Below are positions 15,931 to 24,942 of a DNA stretch of 64,000 nucleotides, in pieces. This stretch comes from JAGORL01 sp964372415 (GTDB lineage: Bacteria > Patescibacteriota > Patescibacteriia > UBA9934). Every line of letters starts with the position of its first letter. The stretch's first letter is position 1. The notes beneath the pieces are model-generated. The model made no database searches, was not told the origin of the DNA, and saw only the letters and a list, made by a program, of their open reading frames with translations. The stretch covers positions 45,388 through 109,387 of the forward strand of contig CAYJQH010000002.1 of assembly GCA_964372415.1 (NCBI GenBank), given 5' to 3'. A program made the translations under genes and the position numbers.

Positions 15931-17565
15931 TTTTCTACGACTTACCCGTTGTTTGGCGGCCCTGAGCAAACCAACAAACAAGGGGTGAGCCGACAAGGGC
16001 CTACTTTGAAATTCCGGATGAAATTGGACGCCCACAAAAAATGGGTGATCTTTGACTTCAACAATTTCAACCAGTTGATTATCTGGCGAGATTCCCGCAA
16101 TCACCAAACCAGCCTTTTCTAGATCGGCTCGATACTTGTTGTTAAACTCGTATCTGTGACGATGACGTTCGCTCACTTCCCCGACCCCATAGGTGGCCCG
16201 CGACGTTGATCCTGGCATGAGGCGACAAGGGTACGCACCAAGTCTTAGCGTTCCGCCGTATTTTTTGTCCTTAACATTTTGGCCTTGACCATCCATGAGA
16301 TCGATTACCGGGTGTTTAGTTTTAGGGTTAATCTCGGTCGTGTTGGCCGATTTTAAGCCGAGTTCGTGACGGGCAAATTCAATGACCGCGCACTGCATGC
16401 CATAACATAGGCCGAGATACGGAATTTTCTTTTTTCGGCAATACTCAATAGCCGCGATCTTTCCCTCAATACCTCGTGATCCGAAACCGCCAGGAATAAT
16501 TATCGCGTCGAGTTTTTTGAGTTCCGCCAGCTTCTTTGGATGCTCTTCAAATTCTTCTGAATTAAGCCATTCAATCCTCGGCTTAACTTGGGCGGCAGCC
16601 CCAGCATGCTTCACGGCTTCGAGCACAGAAATATAGGCATCGGACAAGGTAAAACTTCCAGTCGAGAAATATTTGCCAATAACGCCGACGCGAACCTCTT
16701 TACGACTGTTCTCGCGCGCCTTCACAAAGGCATCCCAATGGCGAAGATCGTTCTTTTTTACGCGAAGACCAAAGCTCTTCAAAACTTTTCGCGCAAAATC
16801 TTGCTCCTCGAATATCCTCGGGATGTCGTAGATGGACTTCACATCTGGGGCCGAAATAATGTGCTCCCAGGGTACTTGGCAAAAATGGGCTATTTTTTGT
16901 TTGCGTGGCTTGTCCATTGGCTCTTCAGAACGGCCAACCACAAAATTTGGTTGAATGCCCGCGCTGTTGAGCGTGCGCACTGCGTACTGAGTGGGCTTGG
17001 TCTTCATCTCCCCCACAGACCGTGGCACGGGCAAATAGCTCACGAGCGCAAATTGCACATCCTGACCATGACGCACTTGCATCATTCGAGCAGCCTCCAA
17101 AAACAGAATGTTCTGGTACTCACCAACCGTACCGCCAACTTCAATGAGCGTAATGTCTGCCTTGGCTGTTTTGGCCGCGGTCTCAATACGCTGAATAACC
17201 TCTTCTGGCACGTGCGGCACTACCTCAACGCACTTGCCGCCGTACTCCAAATTACGCTCCCGTTCAATGACAGAGTTATAAACTCGGCCGGTTGTCATGT
17301 AGTTGAGTTTGGTTATATCAACATCAAGATATCTTTCGTAGGTACCAATATCCTGATCTGTCTCATCGCCGTCCACGGTAACAAAAACCTCCCCGTGTTC
17401 TACGGGGTTCATCGTTCCGGCGTCAACGTTTACGTAAGGGTCAATTTTGATAGCGGTCACGCGGTAACCTTTCGCTTTGAGGGTCAAGCCGAGAGCCGCG
17501 GTGGATGTTCCTTTCCCCACGCCGCTCATGACGCCTCCGACCACGAACAGGTACCGATGACGCAT
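15928..17565 (-). CDS. pyrG: CTP synthase (glutamine-hydrolysing)
   Basis: 545 aa. Converts UTP to CTP with ATP and glutamine. N-terminal synthase domain with GGVMSGVGKGTSTAALGLTL, KIDPYVNVDAGTMNPVEHGE and YERYLD; C-terminal class I glutaminase with the nucleophile in YLGLCYGMQCAVIEFAR, oxyanion GGFGSRG and catalytic HPEF near the end (VGVQFHPEFQSRP). Full family length. Preceded by a CTAGCTACTGGC-type intergenic repeat rather than by a Shine-Dalgarno sequence. Confidence 0.97.
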   Translation of the reverse strand: MRHRYLFVVGGVMSGVGKGTSTAALGLTLKAKGYRVTAIKIDPYVNVDAGTMNPVEHGEVFVTVDGDETDQDIGTYERYLDVDITKLNYMTTGRVYNSVIERERNLEYGGKCVEVVPHVPEEVIQRIETAAKTAKADITLIEVGGTVGEYQNILFLEAARMMQVRHGQDVQFALVSYLPVPRSVGEMKTKPTQYAVRTLNSAGIQPNFVVGRSEEPMDKPRKQKIAHFCQVPWEHIISAPDVKSIYDIPRIFEEQDFARKVLKSFGLRVKKNDLRHWDAFVKARENSRKEVRVGVIGKYFSTGSFTLSDAYISVLEAVKHAGAAAQVKPRIEWLNSEEFEEHPKKLAELKKLDAIIIPGGFGSRGIEGKIAAIEYCRKKKIPYLGLCYGMQCAVIEFARHELGLKSANTTEINPKTKHPVIDLMDGQGQNVKDKKYGGTLRLGAYPCRLMPGSTSRATYGVGEVSERHRHRYEFNNKYRADLEKAGLVIAGISPDNQLVEIVEVKDHPFFVGVQFHPEFQSRPLSAHPLFVGLLRAAKQRVSRRK

Positions 17566-17569
17566 AGAT

Positions 17570-17606
17570 TGCTAGCTACTGGCTACTAGCGGTTAGCCGC
17601 TAGCGG
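17570..17606. repeat. CTAGC/TTAGCC-type intergenic repeat
   Basis: TGCTAGCTACTGGCTACTAG followed by CGGTTAGCCGCTAGCGG fills the gap between rplI and pyrG and can fold on itself. Confidence 0.55.
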
Positions 17607-18015
17607 ATTCAATATTTACTCGGACTTTCGCATCGAAGCCGCTTGGAAATTCGAGATCGACCTCAAAGGTCCCGGGTTCGGTCAAGGGATCTGTTTTGAT
17701 AACGTTTTTAGGCACCGCGACATCTTGTTCTTTAAGAGCCGCCCGGATCTCTGTAGCAGTAACCGGTTTTTTAAGTTTGCCGTCTTTTACTGGCACAGAA
17801 ATTGTCAGTTCCAGTCCATCGGCCGCACTCGCGAGTGACTGCTCTTCTTGTTCAGCCTTTGACGGCATCTTGGCCGGCGCTTCGGCGTTTGATTCAGAAG
17901 TTTGGACGGCAAGAAATTGCGGAAATAAAAAATTCTTAGCGTACCCATCCGGTACCTCAATGGTTAAACCTTTTGGTCCAAGCGAGGCAACTGTCTCAAG
18001 GAGGGTGACGAACAT
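17593..18015 (-). CDS. rplI: 50S ribosomal protein L9
   Basis: 140 aa. N-terminal domain MFVTLLETVASLGPKGLTIEVPDGYAKNFLFP matches the L9 RNA-binding fold; then a linker and the C-terminal domain LELTISVPVKDGKL...VTATEIRAALKEQ. The central helix, long in most bacteria, is short and carries AEAPAKMPSKAEQEEQSL. Its first 52 nt overlap the 3' end of the NUDIX gene in another frame, so the two are probably translationally coupled. Confidence 0.88.
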   Translation of the reverse strand: MFVTLLETVASLGPKGLTIEVPDGYAKNFLFPQFLAVQTSESNAEAPAKMPSKAEQEEQSLASAADGLELTISVPVKDGKLKKPVTATEIRAALKEQDVAVPKNVIKTDPLTEPGTFEVDLEFPSGFDAKVRVNIESASG

Positions 18016-18521
18016 AAGCGTAAAGCTTTCTTTATAATACCAAGCATGTCGCGGTAACTGGAACGGCGCAAAACCTGACGAGCTGGCACCCAGACAACAT
18101 CACGAATGCGCTCTCCGCCCTCACTTCGTTCGGGGCGAACTAATTTTGCCTCAGAGAAGGCCTCAAAAAGAAAATAATGAATGTATTTGTGGATAAGCGT
18201 TCCCTTGTGCACAAATCTATCGTGAAACCAAATATCAATGGTGTCGAGCTGGGCCACGTACTTAAGCGGCGACAAACCCATTTCTTCTTTTATTTCACGT
18301 ACTGCCGCCTCCCGATATGATTCACCGGGTTGTACATGACCCTTAGGAAAAGCCCATTTACCATACGAATCAATCACCATGGCAAAAAAGACTCCGCTCT
18401 TTGTTCTTTTGAACACCAAACCACCCGAGGACACCTCGGTACGGTGGCGAGCTTTCCGCCGTTTACTCGGATGCCTCGAGGAAACGAAGCGCCGCGTCGA
18501 ATTGGGAGTCTTCTTCTGCAT
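17964..18521 (-). CDS. NUDIX hydrolase
   Basis: 185 aa. NUDIX box GHVQPGESYREAAVREIKEEMGL (about residues 70-92) gives the Mg2+-binding REIKEE core. Substrates of the family are nucleoside diphosphates linked to another group. Basic N-terminus (STRRFVSSRHPSKRRKARHR) is unusual. A RPERSEGG peptide is inserted before the last strand; its DNA (CCCGAACGAAGTGAGGG) is a palindromic repeat, so a mobile repeat has entered the coding frame. The gene overlaps ctpA by 59 nt upstream and rplI by 52 nt downstream, a nested three-gene string. Confidence 0.85.
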   Translation of the reverse strand: MQKKTPNSTRRFVSSRHPSKRRKARHRTEVSSGGLVFKRTKSGVFFAMVIDSYGKWAFPKGHVQPGESYREAAVREIKEEMGLSPLKYVAQLDTIDIWFHDRFVHKGTLIHKYIHYFLFEAFSEAKLVRPERSEGGERIRDVVWVPARQVLRRSSYRDMLGIIKKALRLCSSPSLRQLPRLDQKV

Positions 18522-19683
18522 TTTCTGAAGGGGCTACGATTTCGTCTGGAGTGATGCCAAGTTCATCAATTGACCTACCGAGCGGCGTGAGCCAGCGAGC
18601 CACGGTAATTTTAACTGCGCTGCCGTCAGGAAGCTCATGGTATTCCTGAACCGAACCCTTACCGAAAGTTTGTTCGCCAATAAGGTGCGCAAGTTTGTAG
18701 TCTTGGAGTGCGCCGGAAAGAATTTCTGACGCTGAAGCCGAGCCACCGTTCACCAAAACCACAGTGTCAAGTCCGGCAAGTCGAGAATCACCTTGAGCTA
18801 AAAAGGCTTGCTGTTCGCCGCGAACTTCTTCAATGACCGCGGTTCGGTTATCTATCCAGTAACCGGCCAAATTGATGGCCGCGTCAAGATAACCACCAGG
18901 ATTGTTTCGTAGATCAAGTACGAGTTTTTTTGCGCCTCTATTGAGCACCTCTTTGACCGCTTTGTCAAAAAGCCGCACCGTGTCTTCATTGAACATGGTT
19001 ATGGTGATAACCACTACCCCGTCGTCGCGAATCTCAGAAATTACGCTATCGACATTGATTTCGTCACGAATAATATCAACATCGAAAGGTTCTTCTAGGC
19101 CTTCACGAAAAATGGTCAGCACGACATGCGTACCTTTGTCGCCACGAATTAAATCAACGGCCTCATTAACTGACATGCCAGTAGTATCAACCTTGTCTAT
19201 CATGATGATGTGATCACCCGGTTTAAGACCGGCGTTATCGGCTGGCGTCTCCGGCAAAGGAGCGATAACCACTACAAAACCATCGTCGTCGAGCCCTATT
19301 TCAGCCCCAATACCAAAAAACGAACCCTCCAGCTCTTGGGCAAAGCTAGCGGCCATTTCTGGCGTGAAAAAAGTCGAATATGGGTCCCCGAGTCCCCACA
19401 AGAGTCCCTGGAGCGAACCGTAAAAAAGGTCTTTGTCAACGACTGGCTGATCAACATACTGTTGTTCAACTAACCGCCAAACGTCCCAGAACAGGTCAAA
19501 ATCTACATCAGCACCAGAAACTACAGGTGGATTTTGATATTTTCCAATAACCGCACCTGAGCCATCGTCGTTGGTGTGACCTATGGTGTAACCAAAAACG
19601 AAAAAAAAGGCCGCAACCCCTAGCGCCAAAATTGCTTTAAGTGGCGCCAAAAGCGGCGAACGTAACTCTTTAGCCTCAGACAT
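18463..19683 (-). CDS. Carboxy-terminal processing protease (S41, CtpA-like)
   Basis: 406 aa from ATG 19683. One N-terminal membrane helix (APLKAILALGVAAFFFVFGY), a helical cap, a PDZ domain around residues 95-190 (FFGIGAEIGLDDDGFVVVIA, GLKPGDHIIMIDKVD), and the S41 catalytic core: LRNNPGGYLDAAINLAGY, catalytic serine in NGGSASASEILSGAL and lysine in TFGKGSVQEYHEL. Cleaves C-termini of exported proteins outside the membrane. TGC-TACAAT sits 8 nt before this ATG, so it is probably leaderless and the six-residue longer start is unlikely. Confidence 0.92.
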   Translation of the reverse strand: MSEAKELRSPLLAPLKAILALGVAAFFFVFGYTIGHTNDDGSGAVIGKYQNPPVVSGADVDFDLFWDVWRLVEQQYVDQPVVDKDLFYGSLQGLLWGLGDPYSTFFTPEMAASFAQELEGSFFGIGAEIGLDDDGFVVVIAPLPETPADNAGLKPGDHIIMIDKVDTTGMSVNEAVDLIRGDKGTHVVLTIFREGLEEPFDVDIIRDEINVDSVISEIRDDGVVVITITMFNEDTVRLFDKAVKEVLNRGAKKLVLDLRNNPGGYLDAAINLAGYWIDNRTAVIEEVRGEQQAFLAQGDSRLAGLDTVVLVNGGSASASEILSGALQDYKLAHLIGEQTFGKGSVQEYHELPDGSAVKITVARWLTPLGRSIDELGITPDEIVAPSENAEEDSQFDAALRFLEASE

Positions 19684-19746
19684 ACGCAAGGATTGTAGCA
19701 CGAGTCGTCCGCTTCTAAAATCCTAGAAAAACTAGACATTGATTGA

Positions 19747-19787
19747 TAATAAAATTCCCCAGAAACGCTAGCGCCTCGTGAGGAATT
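19747..19787 (-). terminator. Terminator of the 19795-20526 unit
   Basis: On the minus strand AATTCCTCACGAGGCGC-TAG-CGTTTCTGGGGAATT followed by TTATT. The stem is imperfect. Confidence 0.6.
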
Positions 19788-19794
19788 GATTCGG

Positions 19795-20526
19795 TTACTT
19801 CATACGGAACGTCACAACGCCAACACCAGCCTCCGGCCGCGAATACATTGCACTCGTCAATCGAATTGTACTGTTAGCTTGCCAAATTCCAAGCCAAGCG
19901 CAATTTTTCACATCTGCACGCTCGACTGAACCAGGTAGTAGCATCGCGTGGCATTCCAGCCTGAGATTTTTCTTGTAATGAACGTACAGAGCAATGCCTG
20001 CGTCCGCAGTACCTGCGAGTATGTTGCCAACGCATTCCTTCAGACACTCTTTTGGTTCGCGACCACGATTTTTCCAACCGTAGTTAGCACGAAACCAGTA
20101 AGGTTCTTTAGGAACAGCGTGTAGTTCATCACGTGGCACAAAACTCTCATTATCGTACTTATACGTGAGCCCTCTGTAGGTAATTCCAACACGCTCAACT
20201 CGAAGAGTACGGGAGGGACGAGGATCATCAAGAGCAAGAAGTGGGAATTTTTCATCTTCGTCGAGCAGGGTTTCCGGAATCTCAGGGATAGATTCCAAGT
20301 AGCTGTTGAATCTTCGATAGCTGAGGGAGCGAACTGCACCGAGTTCCCACAAACACCTTGCTTGTTGAGTACGTAGATCATTCGGCCCCTTGTTGAACTC
20401 ATCCACCATTAACTTTTGGATGAGCTTGTCCATCTCGTCACCAATCCCAGGCAAACCTCGCTTGATTCGAGCTTCTTGAATTTGGTAAAGTTTGCGAATG
20501 TGCTCATCAGTCAACCGATCAGACAT
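19795..20526 (-). CDS. Orphan hypothetical protein (243 aa)
   Basis: Unrecognised soluble protein. Helical N-terminus MSDRLTDEHIRKLYQIQEAR, then a strand-rich C-terminal half (RTLRVERVGITYRGLTYKYD; GIALYVHYKKNLRLECHAML; ending GVGVVTFRMK). ATG 20526 is preceded by CTGAGG at Shine-Dalgarno distance, so the longer upstream frame is not used. It has its own terminator and lies between divergent ctpA and the PEGA gene, as the GC-rich cassettes do, though its base composition is nearer to the native genes. TTGCGT-N17-TAAATG upstream is a weak promoter candidate. Confidence 0.75.
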   Translation of the reverse strand: MSDRLTDEHIRKLYQIQEARIKRGLPGIGDEMDKLIQKLMVDEFNKGPNDLRTQQARCLWELGAVRSLSYRRFNSYLESIPEIPETLLDEDEKFPLLALDDPRPSRTLRVERVGITYRGLTYKYDNESFVPRDELHAVPKEPYWFRANYGWKNRGREPKECLKECVGNILAGTADAGIALYVHYKKNLRLECHAMLLPGSVERADVKNCAWLGIWQANSTIRLTSAMYSRPEAGVGVVTFRMK

Positions 20527-20655
20527 TGAAACCTCAGTCGAGCATTTATGGTTACTAGTGCTGGTACGCAAAGTCTTTTCAGACCTAGGCCACACTCAAT
20601 AAAATGTACTAGCAATTGTTAAAAAAAACAATTATTGATATGCTTCGCAAAATTT

Positions 20656-21618
20656 ATGCACCGCGTTGTCCGAAAATTTCTCTTCGCCTTTTTTGTGGCC
20701 GTGTTTGTGGTGGCAACACCACTTGTTATTTTGTATACCGCTGGTTACCGGCTCAATATTACCAGTCGTCGCGTACTCCAAACAGGAGTGATTGCGATCA
20801 CCACCTCTCCTAGGGGAGCAAGTATTTATCTGGATAACACGCTAATAAACGACAAAACTCCGCTCGTCATTCAACGACTGGCACCTAAAACTTACGAGTT
20901 ACAATTCGAAAAAAATGGTTATCACACCTGGGAACAGCGGGTGGAGGTGCGCGAAGGTGTGACCACTTACGTCACCGCCCGACTCTTTGCTGCTTCAGAG
21001 CCAACTCCCCTAGCGTTAAGTGAAGCTCGTGAGCTATTAGCCGAACACGATAAAGATTCACAATTACCCGCTATCCCGGACGATATTCAGTTGCTTGATA
21101 AACGAGTCCAAGTTGAAGTTTGGCGCCAAACTGATGAAGAGAGCGTGCTCATCGGCATTCTCCCGCCAGGCGTCTACACCTTACTCTACGACGACGGAGA
21201 GTATCTGCTATTTGAGACTGAAAGTCGTGCCGCATTTGTGGTGTCGCGAGCCGGAAACAATGTGACCACGCTGTCACCAAACATGGGGGCGTTCTCCTGG
21301 CTTGATGACACCCACAGCTTACTTTGGACAGACGGCACCGAAGTGGCTCTTTTTGAAGCTTCGACTGGCGAACGGTTAACCATCACTAGGCTCGGTGAGC
21401 CCATCATTAATGTGGCCTGGCACCCTTCTGGCGATACTCTCTTCTACGCCACTAACCGCTCCCTTCTTGCCGCCTCACGGGAACAGTACGACACGCGTCC
21501 GACGACGCTTCTTGTTGACGGGGTGACGATCAACGATTTTTGGCTGGCTGAAAACGGTAAAGAACTGTACCTAGCCACCGGTCCACAAGCCATCTCTACC
21601 CTGTCACTCACCGAGTAA
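20656..21618 (+). CDS. PEGA-domain membrane-anchored protein
   Basis: 320 aa. N-terminal anchor VVRKFLFAFFVAVFVVATPLVILY, then a PEGA domain (about 42-110) with GVIAITTSPRGASIYLDNTL and LAPKTYELQFEKNGYHTWEQ, followed by a beta-propeller-like region (WLDDTHSLLWTDG, VAWHPSGDTLFYATN). Acts outside the membrane; PEGA domains occur in surface proteins. ATG 20656 is chosen over the TTG seven codons earlier. Its end overlaps the convergent rfbD gene by 15 nt. Confidence 0.8.
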   Translation: MHRVVRKFLFAFFVAVFVVATPLVILYTAGYRLNITSRRVLQTGVIAITTSPRGASIYLDNTLINDKTPLVIQRLAPKTYELQFEKNGYHTWEQRVEVREGVTTYVTARLFAASEPTPLALSEARELLAEHDKDSQLPAIPDDIQLLDKRVQVEVWRQTDEESVLIGILPPGVYTLLYDDGEYLLFETESRAAFVVSRAGNNVTTLSPNMGAFSWLDDTHSLLWTDGTEVALFEASTGERLTITRLGEPIINVAWHPSGDTLFYATNRSLLAASREQYDTRPTTLLVDGVTINDFWLAENGKELYLATGPQAISTLSLTE

Positions 21619-22458
21619 GTAGGCGCGAAGCGCTAACTGACGGTGACGCAATTTGGGAAATTTAGTATTTTGCAAAGCCGCAAACTTTGGTCTTTTGGCT
21701 GGTTTAGGAAACTCATCTGAGGCCACTCTTTTTCGCGGAGTTTTAATCTCAAGAAGTGTAAAAACTTCCTCGGCAAACTCATACCAGGTAACGCCTTCGC
21801 CGTCGTTTACTAAATGATAAACGCCCGGCGCATACCCCTCGGTCACCAGTCGGTAAGTGGCAAGCGCCAAGTCCGGCGTATAAGTTGGGCAGCCAACTTC
21901 TTCGTTCACAATTGAAAGCTCTGGTTTGCTCGCGGCCAGACGCGCGATAAGATCAACAAAACTTTCTTTGCTGTCTTCGGTTAATCCTCTTTTACCAAAA
22001 AGACGCGAAGTGCGAACGATATATATCTTGCCCCCCACCTCGCTTACTAATTTTTCGCCCAAATGTTTAGTTTCACCGTATTTAGAAATCGGTCGCGGCT
22101 CGTCGGTTTCTAAGTAGCCCTCTGGTTTATTACCAGAAAAAACATAGTCGGTGCTGAAGTGAACCAGGGGCACACCAAGCACCTTTGCAATCTCTGCTAA
22201 ATACTGGGGCCCGAGCGCGTTTATGGCATAAGCTACAGGAAAGACCGTGGCCTCTTCGATTTTATCAACTGCATTAAACGCTGCGCAGTTAATAATCAAT
22301 TCTGGTTGCAATTCTGCCACTTTATTGAGCACTTGATCGTGATTGGTAATATCCAAATCGCCCTGAGTCCAAGCCACCACGTCGTGCCCCTGACTTGAAA
22401 AAACTTTAATAATATCTTGTCCAAGTGACCCTAGAGCTCCGGTGATTAAGACTTTCAT
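21604..22458 (-). CDS. rfbD: dTDP-4-dehydrorhamnose reductase
   Basis: 284 aa short-chain dehydrogenase, last step of dTDP-L-rhamnose synthesis. MKVLITGALGSLGQDIIKVF binds NAD(P)H; NCAAFNAVDKIEEA, HFSTDYVFSGNKPEGYLETD and the YGETKHLGEK catalytic Tyr/Lys are RfbD-specific. ATG 22458 chosen because the family starts here. Third gene of rfbB-rfbC-rfbD, separated from rfbC by a palindromic repeat. Confidence 0.93.
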   Translation of the reverse strand: MKVLITGALGSLGQDIIKVFSSQGHDVVAWTQGDLDITNHDQVLNKVAELQPELIINCAAFNAVDKIEEATVFPVAYAINALGPQYLAEIAKVLGVPLVHFSTDYVFSGNKPEGYLETDEPRPISKYGETKHLGEKLVSEVGGKIYIVRTSRLFGKRGLTEDSKESFVDLIARLAASKPELSIVNEEVGCPTYTPDLALATYRLVTEGYAPGVYHLVNDGEGVTWYEFAEEVFTLLEIKTPRKRVASDEFPKPAKRPKFAALQNTKFPKLRHRQLALRAYLLGE

Positions 22459-22474
22459 AATCCGTTTGTCCACT

Positions 22475-22557
22475 CCGAGTGAATACGAGGAGTTAGGTTG
22501 GTGCGGCGTCGTTCCTCCAAGACCCCTCGCATTCGCTCAGGGTGGCTGACAGAGTTA
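22475..22557. repeat. CCACCCTGAGCGAA-family intergenic repeat
   Basis: GAGTGAATACGAGGAGTTAG and CGCATTCGCTCAGGGTGGCT belong to a palindromic repeat family also at 50315-50352, 54482-54580 and 54750-54822. Confidence 0.55.
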
Positions 22558-23100
22558 GAACGGCAGGTTAAGCACCGACAGTCGCGGCGCGGCGGCGTCA
22601 CGTGCCGAAAGAATCGGCGGCTGACCCTGAAGCAGAGGCCAGTTAATAGCGAGCTCAGGATCATTCCAAGCCACGTTGGCATCCGCGGCTTTATCGAATG
22701 TTTCGGTACATTTATACACCACTTCAGCGTCCTCAAAGGTATAAAAACCATGTCCAAAGCCGGGTGGCACCCACAACATTCTTTTGTTGGCAGCCGTTAG
22801 CTCAAGGCCAAACCATTGTTTATAGGTTGGTGAGGCCTTACGCAGGTCGACGGCCATGTCCCAAATGCGCCCCCGCGTACAACGCACAAGCTTGCCCATC
22901 GCTTTTGGCGGCAATTGAAAATGAATTCCGCGGAGCACACCCTTAACTGAAAACGAATGGTTGTCTTGTGAAAAATTAGTGGGCAGCCCTAAAGCGGCAA
23001 ATTTATCGGCGTTAAATGATTCATAAAAAAATCCTCGGTCATCTCCAAAGACCTCCGGTTCGATGATCAACAAACCCTCAAGGGGGTGAAGGGCCTTCAT
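22555..23100 (-). CDS. rfbC: dTDP-4-dehydrorhamnose 3,5-epimerase
   Basis: 181 aa cupin-fold epimerase. LIIEPEVFGDDRGFFYESFN, the catalytic histidine in VLRGIHFQLPPKAMGKLVRC, RIWDMAVDLRKASPTY and the Tyr/Phe region WVPPGFGHGFYTFEDAEVVYK are diagnostic. Overlaps rfbB by 4 nt. Its 3' end runs into the palindromic repeat at 22475-22557. Confidence 0.94.
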   Translation of the reverse strand: MKALHPLEGLLIIEPEVFGDDRGFFYESFNADKFAALGLPTNFSQDNHSFSVKGVLRGIHFQLPPKAMGKLVRCTRGRIWDMAVDLRKASPTYKQWFGLELTAANKRMLWVPPGFGHGFYTFEDAEVVYKCTETFDKAADANVAWNDPELAINWPLLQGQPPILSARDAAAPRLSVLNLPF

Positions 23101-24107
23101 AAAACTCGACCAAATTGCAACTTAAACCACTCTCGGTAAGCCGAGCTTTGACGAATCGGCCGCCACCAAGGCTCATTCTTGCGGTACCAGGCGACCATAT
23201 TCTTAAGTCCTTCATCAAAAGTAAAAGCTGGTTGCCAGCCGAGTTCGCGTTGGATTTTTGAGTAATCAATGCTGTAGCGACGATCCTGACCAGGACGATC
23301 GTTAATAAACTCGAGCATGTTTTCGGTTAAGCCCATAGCGTTTAAAAGTATGCGAGCGGTTTCAAGCATACTCATCTCGGAATTGCCTCCCATCATGTAA
23401 GTTTCACCAATAACCCCTTTTTCTAAAATCGCGAGCAACCCCAGGGAATGATCGCGCGCGTGAATCCAATCACGAACCTGACGCCCGTCCCCGTGAATTA
23501 ATACTGGGTGCCCGTCTATAAGATTGGTGATAGCAATCGATAAAAACTTTTCGGGGTACAAAAAAGGACCGTAGTTATTGGTGCAGTTTGAAATTGTTGC
23601 CTTAAGTCCGTGGGTATGGACTGCGGCCCGCACCAAATGATCAGAAGCCGCCTTGGTAGCTGAATATGGGTTACGCGGATCGTACGGTGTTTTTTCGTGA
23701 AATTTAGAATCAGTTGGCCCGAGTGAGCCAAAAACTTCGTCGGTGCTCACGTGGTGCAGGCGCTTACCATGCTTTACACAAGCATCAATAATGCGCTGCG
23801 TGCCAAGTACGTTGGTCAAAATAAAAGGCTCAGCATCAACTATCGAGCGATCAACATGCGTTTCGGCGGCAATATTCACAACCACATCAACCGCGGCCAC
23901 AAGCTCGTCAACTATCTTCTTATCGACAATCGAACCATAAACAAACTTATAACGCGGGTTGGTCTGAATATCCATGGTATTGGCAAGATTGCCCGCATAG
24001 GTAAGAGAGTCAAGATTGACCACTTCCCAATCCGGGCGTTCGCTCAAAACCGTGCGAATAAAATGGCTGCCAATAAAGCCGCAACCGCCGCTAACCAAAA
24101 CCTTCAT
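23097..24107 (-). CDS. rfbB: dTDP-glucose 4,6-dehydratase
   Basis: 336 aa SDR enzyme, second step of dTDP-rhamnose synthesis. MKVLVSGGCGFIGSHFIRTV (NAD site), NIAAETHVDRSIVDAEPF, HVSTDEVFGSLG, the YSATKAASDHLVRA catalytic pair, NCTNNYGPFLYPEKFLS and HGDGRQVRDWIHARDHSLG are all typical. First gene of the rfb operon. rfbA (glucose-1-phosphate thymidylyltransferase) is not in the window. Confidence 0.95.
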   Translation of the reverse strand: MKVLVSGGCGFIGSHFIRTVLSERPDWEVVNLDSLTYAGNLANTMDIQTNPRYKFVYGSIVDKKIVDELVAAVDVVVNIAAETHVDRSIVDAEPFILTNVLGTQRIIDACVKHGKRLHHVSTDEVFGSLGPTDSKFHEKTPYDPRNPYSATKAASDHLVRAAVHTHGLKATISNCTNNYGPFLYPEKFLSIAITNLIDGHPVLIHGDGRQVRDWIHARDHSLGLLAILEKGVIGETYMMGGNSEMSMLETARILLNAMGLTENMLEFINDRPGQDRRYSIDYSKIQRELGWQPAFTFDEGLKNMVAWYRKNEPWWRPIRQSSAYREWFKLQFGRVL

Positions 24108-24161
24108 AGCACTCCGGAGCTTACTTTAGAGAGCTTTTACCCGTCAAATAGCCATTTTCCG

Positions 24162-24566
24162 CTACATCGCTGCCCGTAATGTTGCTCGAGTGGCGGCCAA
24201 CATGTCTTTTGTCGGGTGCATTTTAGTAAAAGTTCGTGCCTGTCCCTCATAACGCGGCATGAGGTGCACATGGGTATGCATAACAACTTGGCCGGCGACC
24301 TCACCCTCATTCATTCCGAGGTTATAACCTGTAGCGCTAAGCGCCTGCATAATTTTCGGCGCAATACTATGAATGACTCTCATCACAGCCAGGGCATCCT
24401 CCAGACTACCTTGGCTCAAACATTGGGCATGCGCTTTAGGAACTATTAGCAAATGCCCTTGACTTACCGGATTAATGTCAAGGAAAGCAATAATTTTGTC
24501 GTCCTCATAAACTTTTTCTGCCGGCACTTGACCGTCGATTATTTTACAAAAAAGACATTCAGCCAT
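24162..24566 (-). CDS. HIT-family nucleotide hydrolase
   Basis: 134 aa. CLFCKIIDGQVPAEKVYEDD at the N-terminus and the histidine triad HTHVHLMPRY near residue 104 identify a HINT-type purine nucleoside phosphoramidase or dinucleotide hydrolase. Cysteines 6 and 9 could bind zinc with distal histidines. No Shine-Dalgarno; T-rich leader TTTTTTTTGTATG. Stands downstream of a four-helix membrane protein gene, 10 nt away. Confidence 0.92.
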   Translation of the reverse strand: MAECLFCKIIDGQVPAEKVYEDDKIIAFLDINPVSQGHLLIVPKAHAQCLSQGSLEDALAVMRVIHSIAPKIMQALSATGYNLGMNEGEVAGQVVMHTHVHLMPRYEGQARTFTKMHPTKDMLAATRATLRAAM

Positions 24567-24576
24567 ACAAAAAAAA

Positions 24577-24942
24577 TTAATCTTTTTCTTGTTTGAGTGA
24601 CCTTACCACATAAAGCGACGTCCAAGGAAGAATTGCTGTCACTAAAAGCACAAACAGTTCCCAGGCTCCATAAATTAGGCGCACAGATACTACATAACTT
24701 ACAAGAAGGAGCGTAAGGCCAAGCGTTAAAACAAAATTCAACGGTCGCAGACGTTGCTTAAAATCAGGTACGCTGGGTAAAAAAATGATTGCCATTAAGC
24801 CAAAAGACAAAGTTAAAAAGAACCAAATTTGGATAGGGAAAACGCGATCAACTATCCCTTTTGTAACTTGAAAATATAACAAACCAAGTAACACGAGTGA
24901 AAAAACTATAAACCCGTTGTAAAAAATTTTACCCATATTCAA
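24577..24942 (-). CDS. Four-helix membrane protein, unknown
   Basis: 121 aa with four hydrophobic segments (about 8-26, 36-53, 67-87, 93-111) and a short charged tail SLKQEKD. No recognised domain. Overlaps the upstream 468-aa gene by 4 nt and is part of the run from the membrane glycosyltransferase to the HIT gene. Confidence 0.65.
   Translation of the reverse strand: MNMGKIFYNGFIVFSLVLLGLLYFQVTKGIVDRVFPIQIWFFLTLSFGLMAIIFLPSVPDFKQRLRPLNFVLTLGLTLLLVSYVVSVRLIYGAWELFVLLVTAILPWTSLYVVRSLKQEKD

Noticed and set aside
16588..17589. 333-aa frame antisense to pyrG
   Set aside because: It is a shadow of a highly conserved CTP synthase and has no recognisable domain.
22498..22800. Frames on the plus strand over the rfbC 3' end
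   Set aside because: They overlap rfbC and a palindromic repeat; the minus-strand enzyme is unambiguous.
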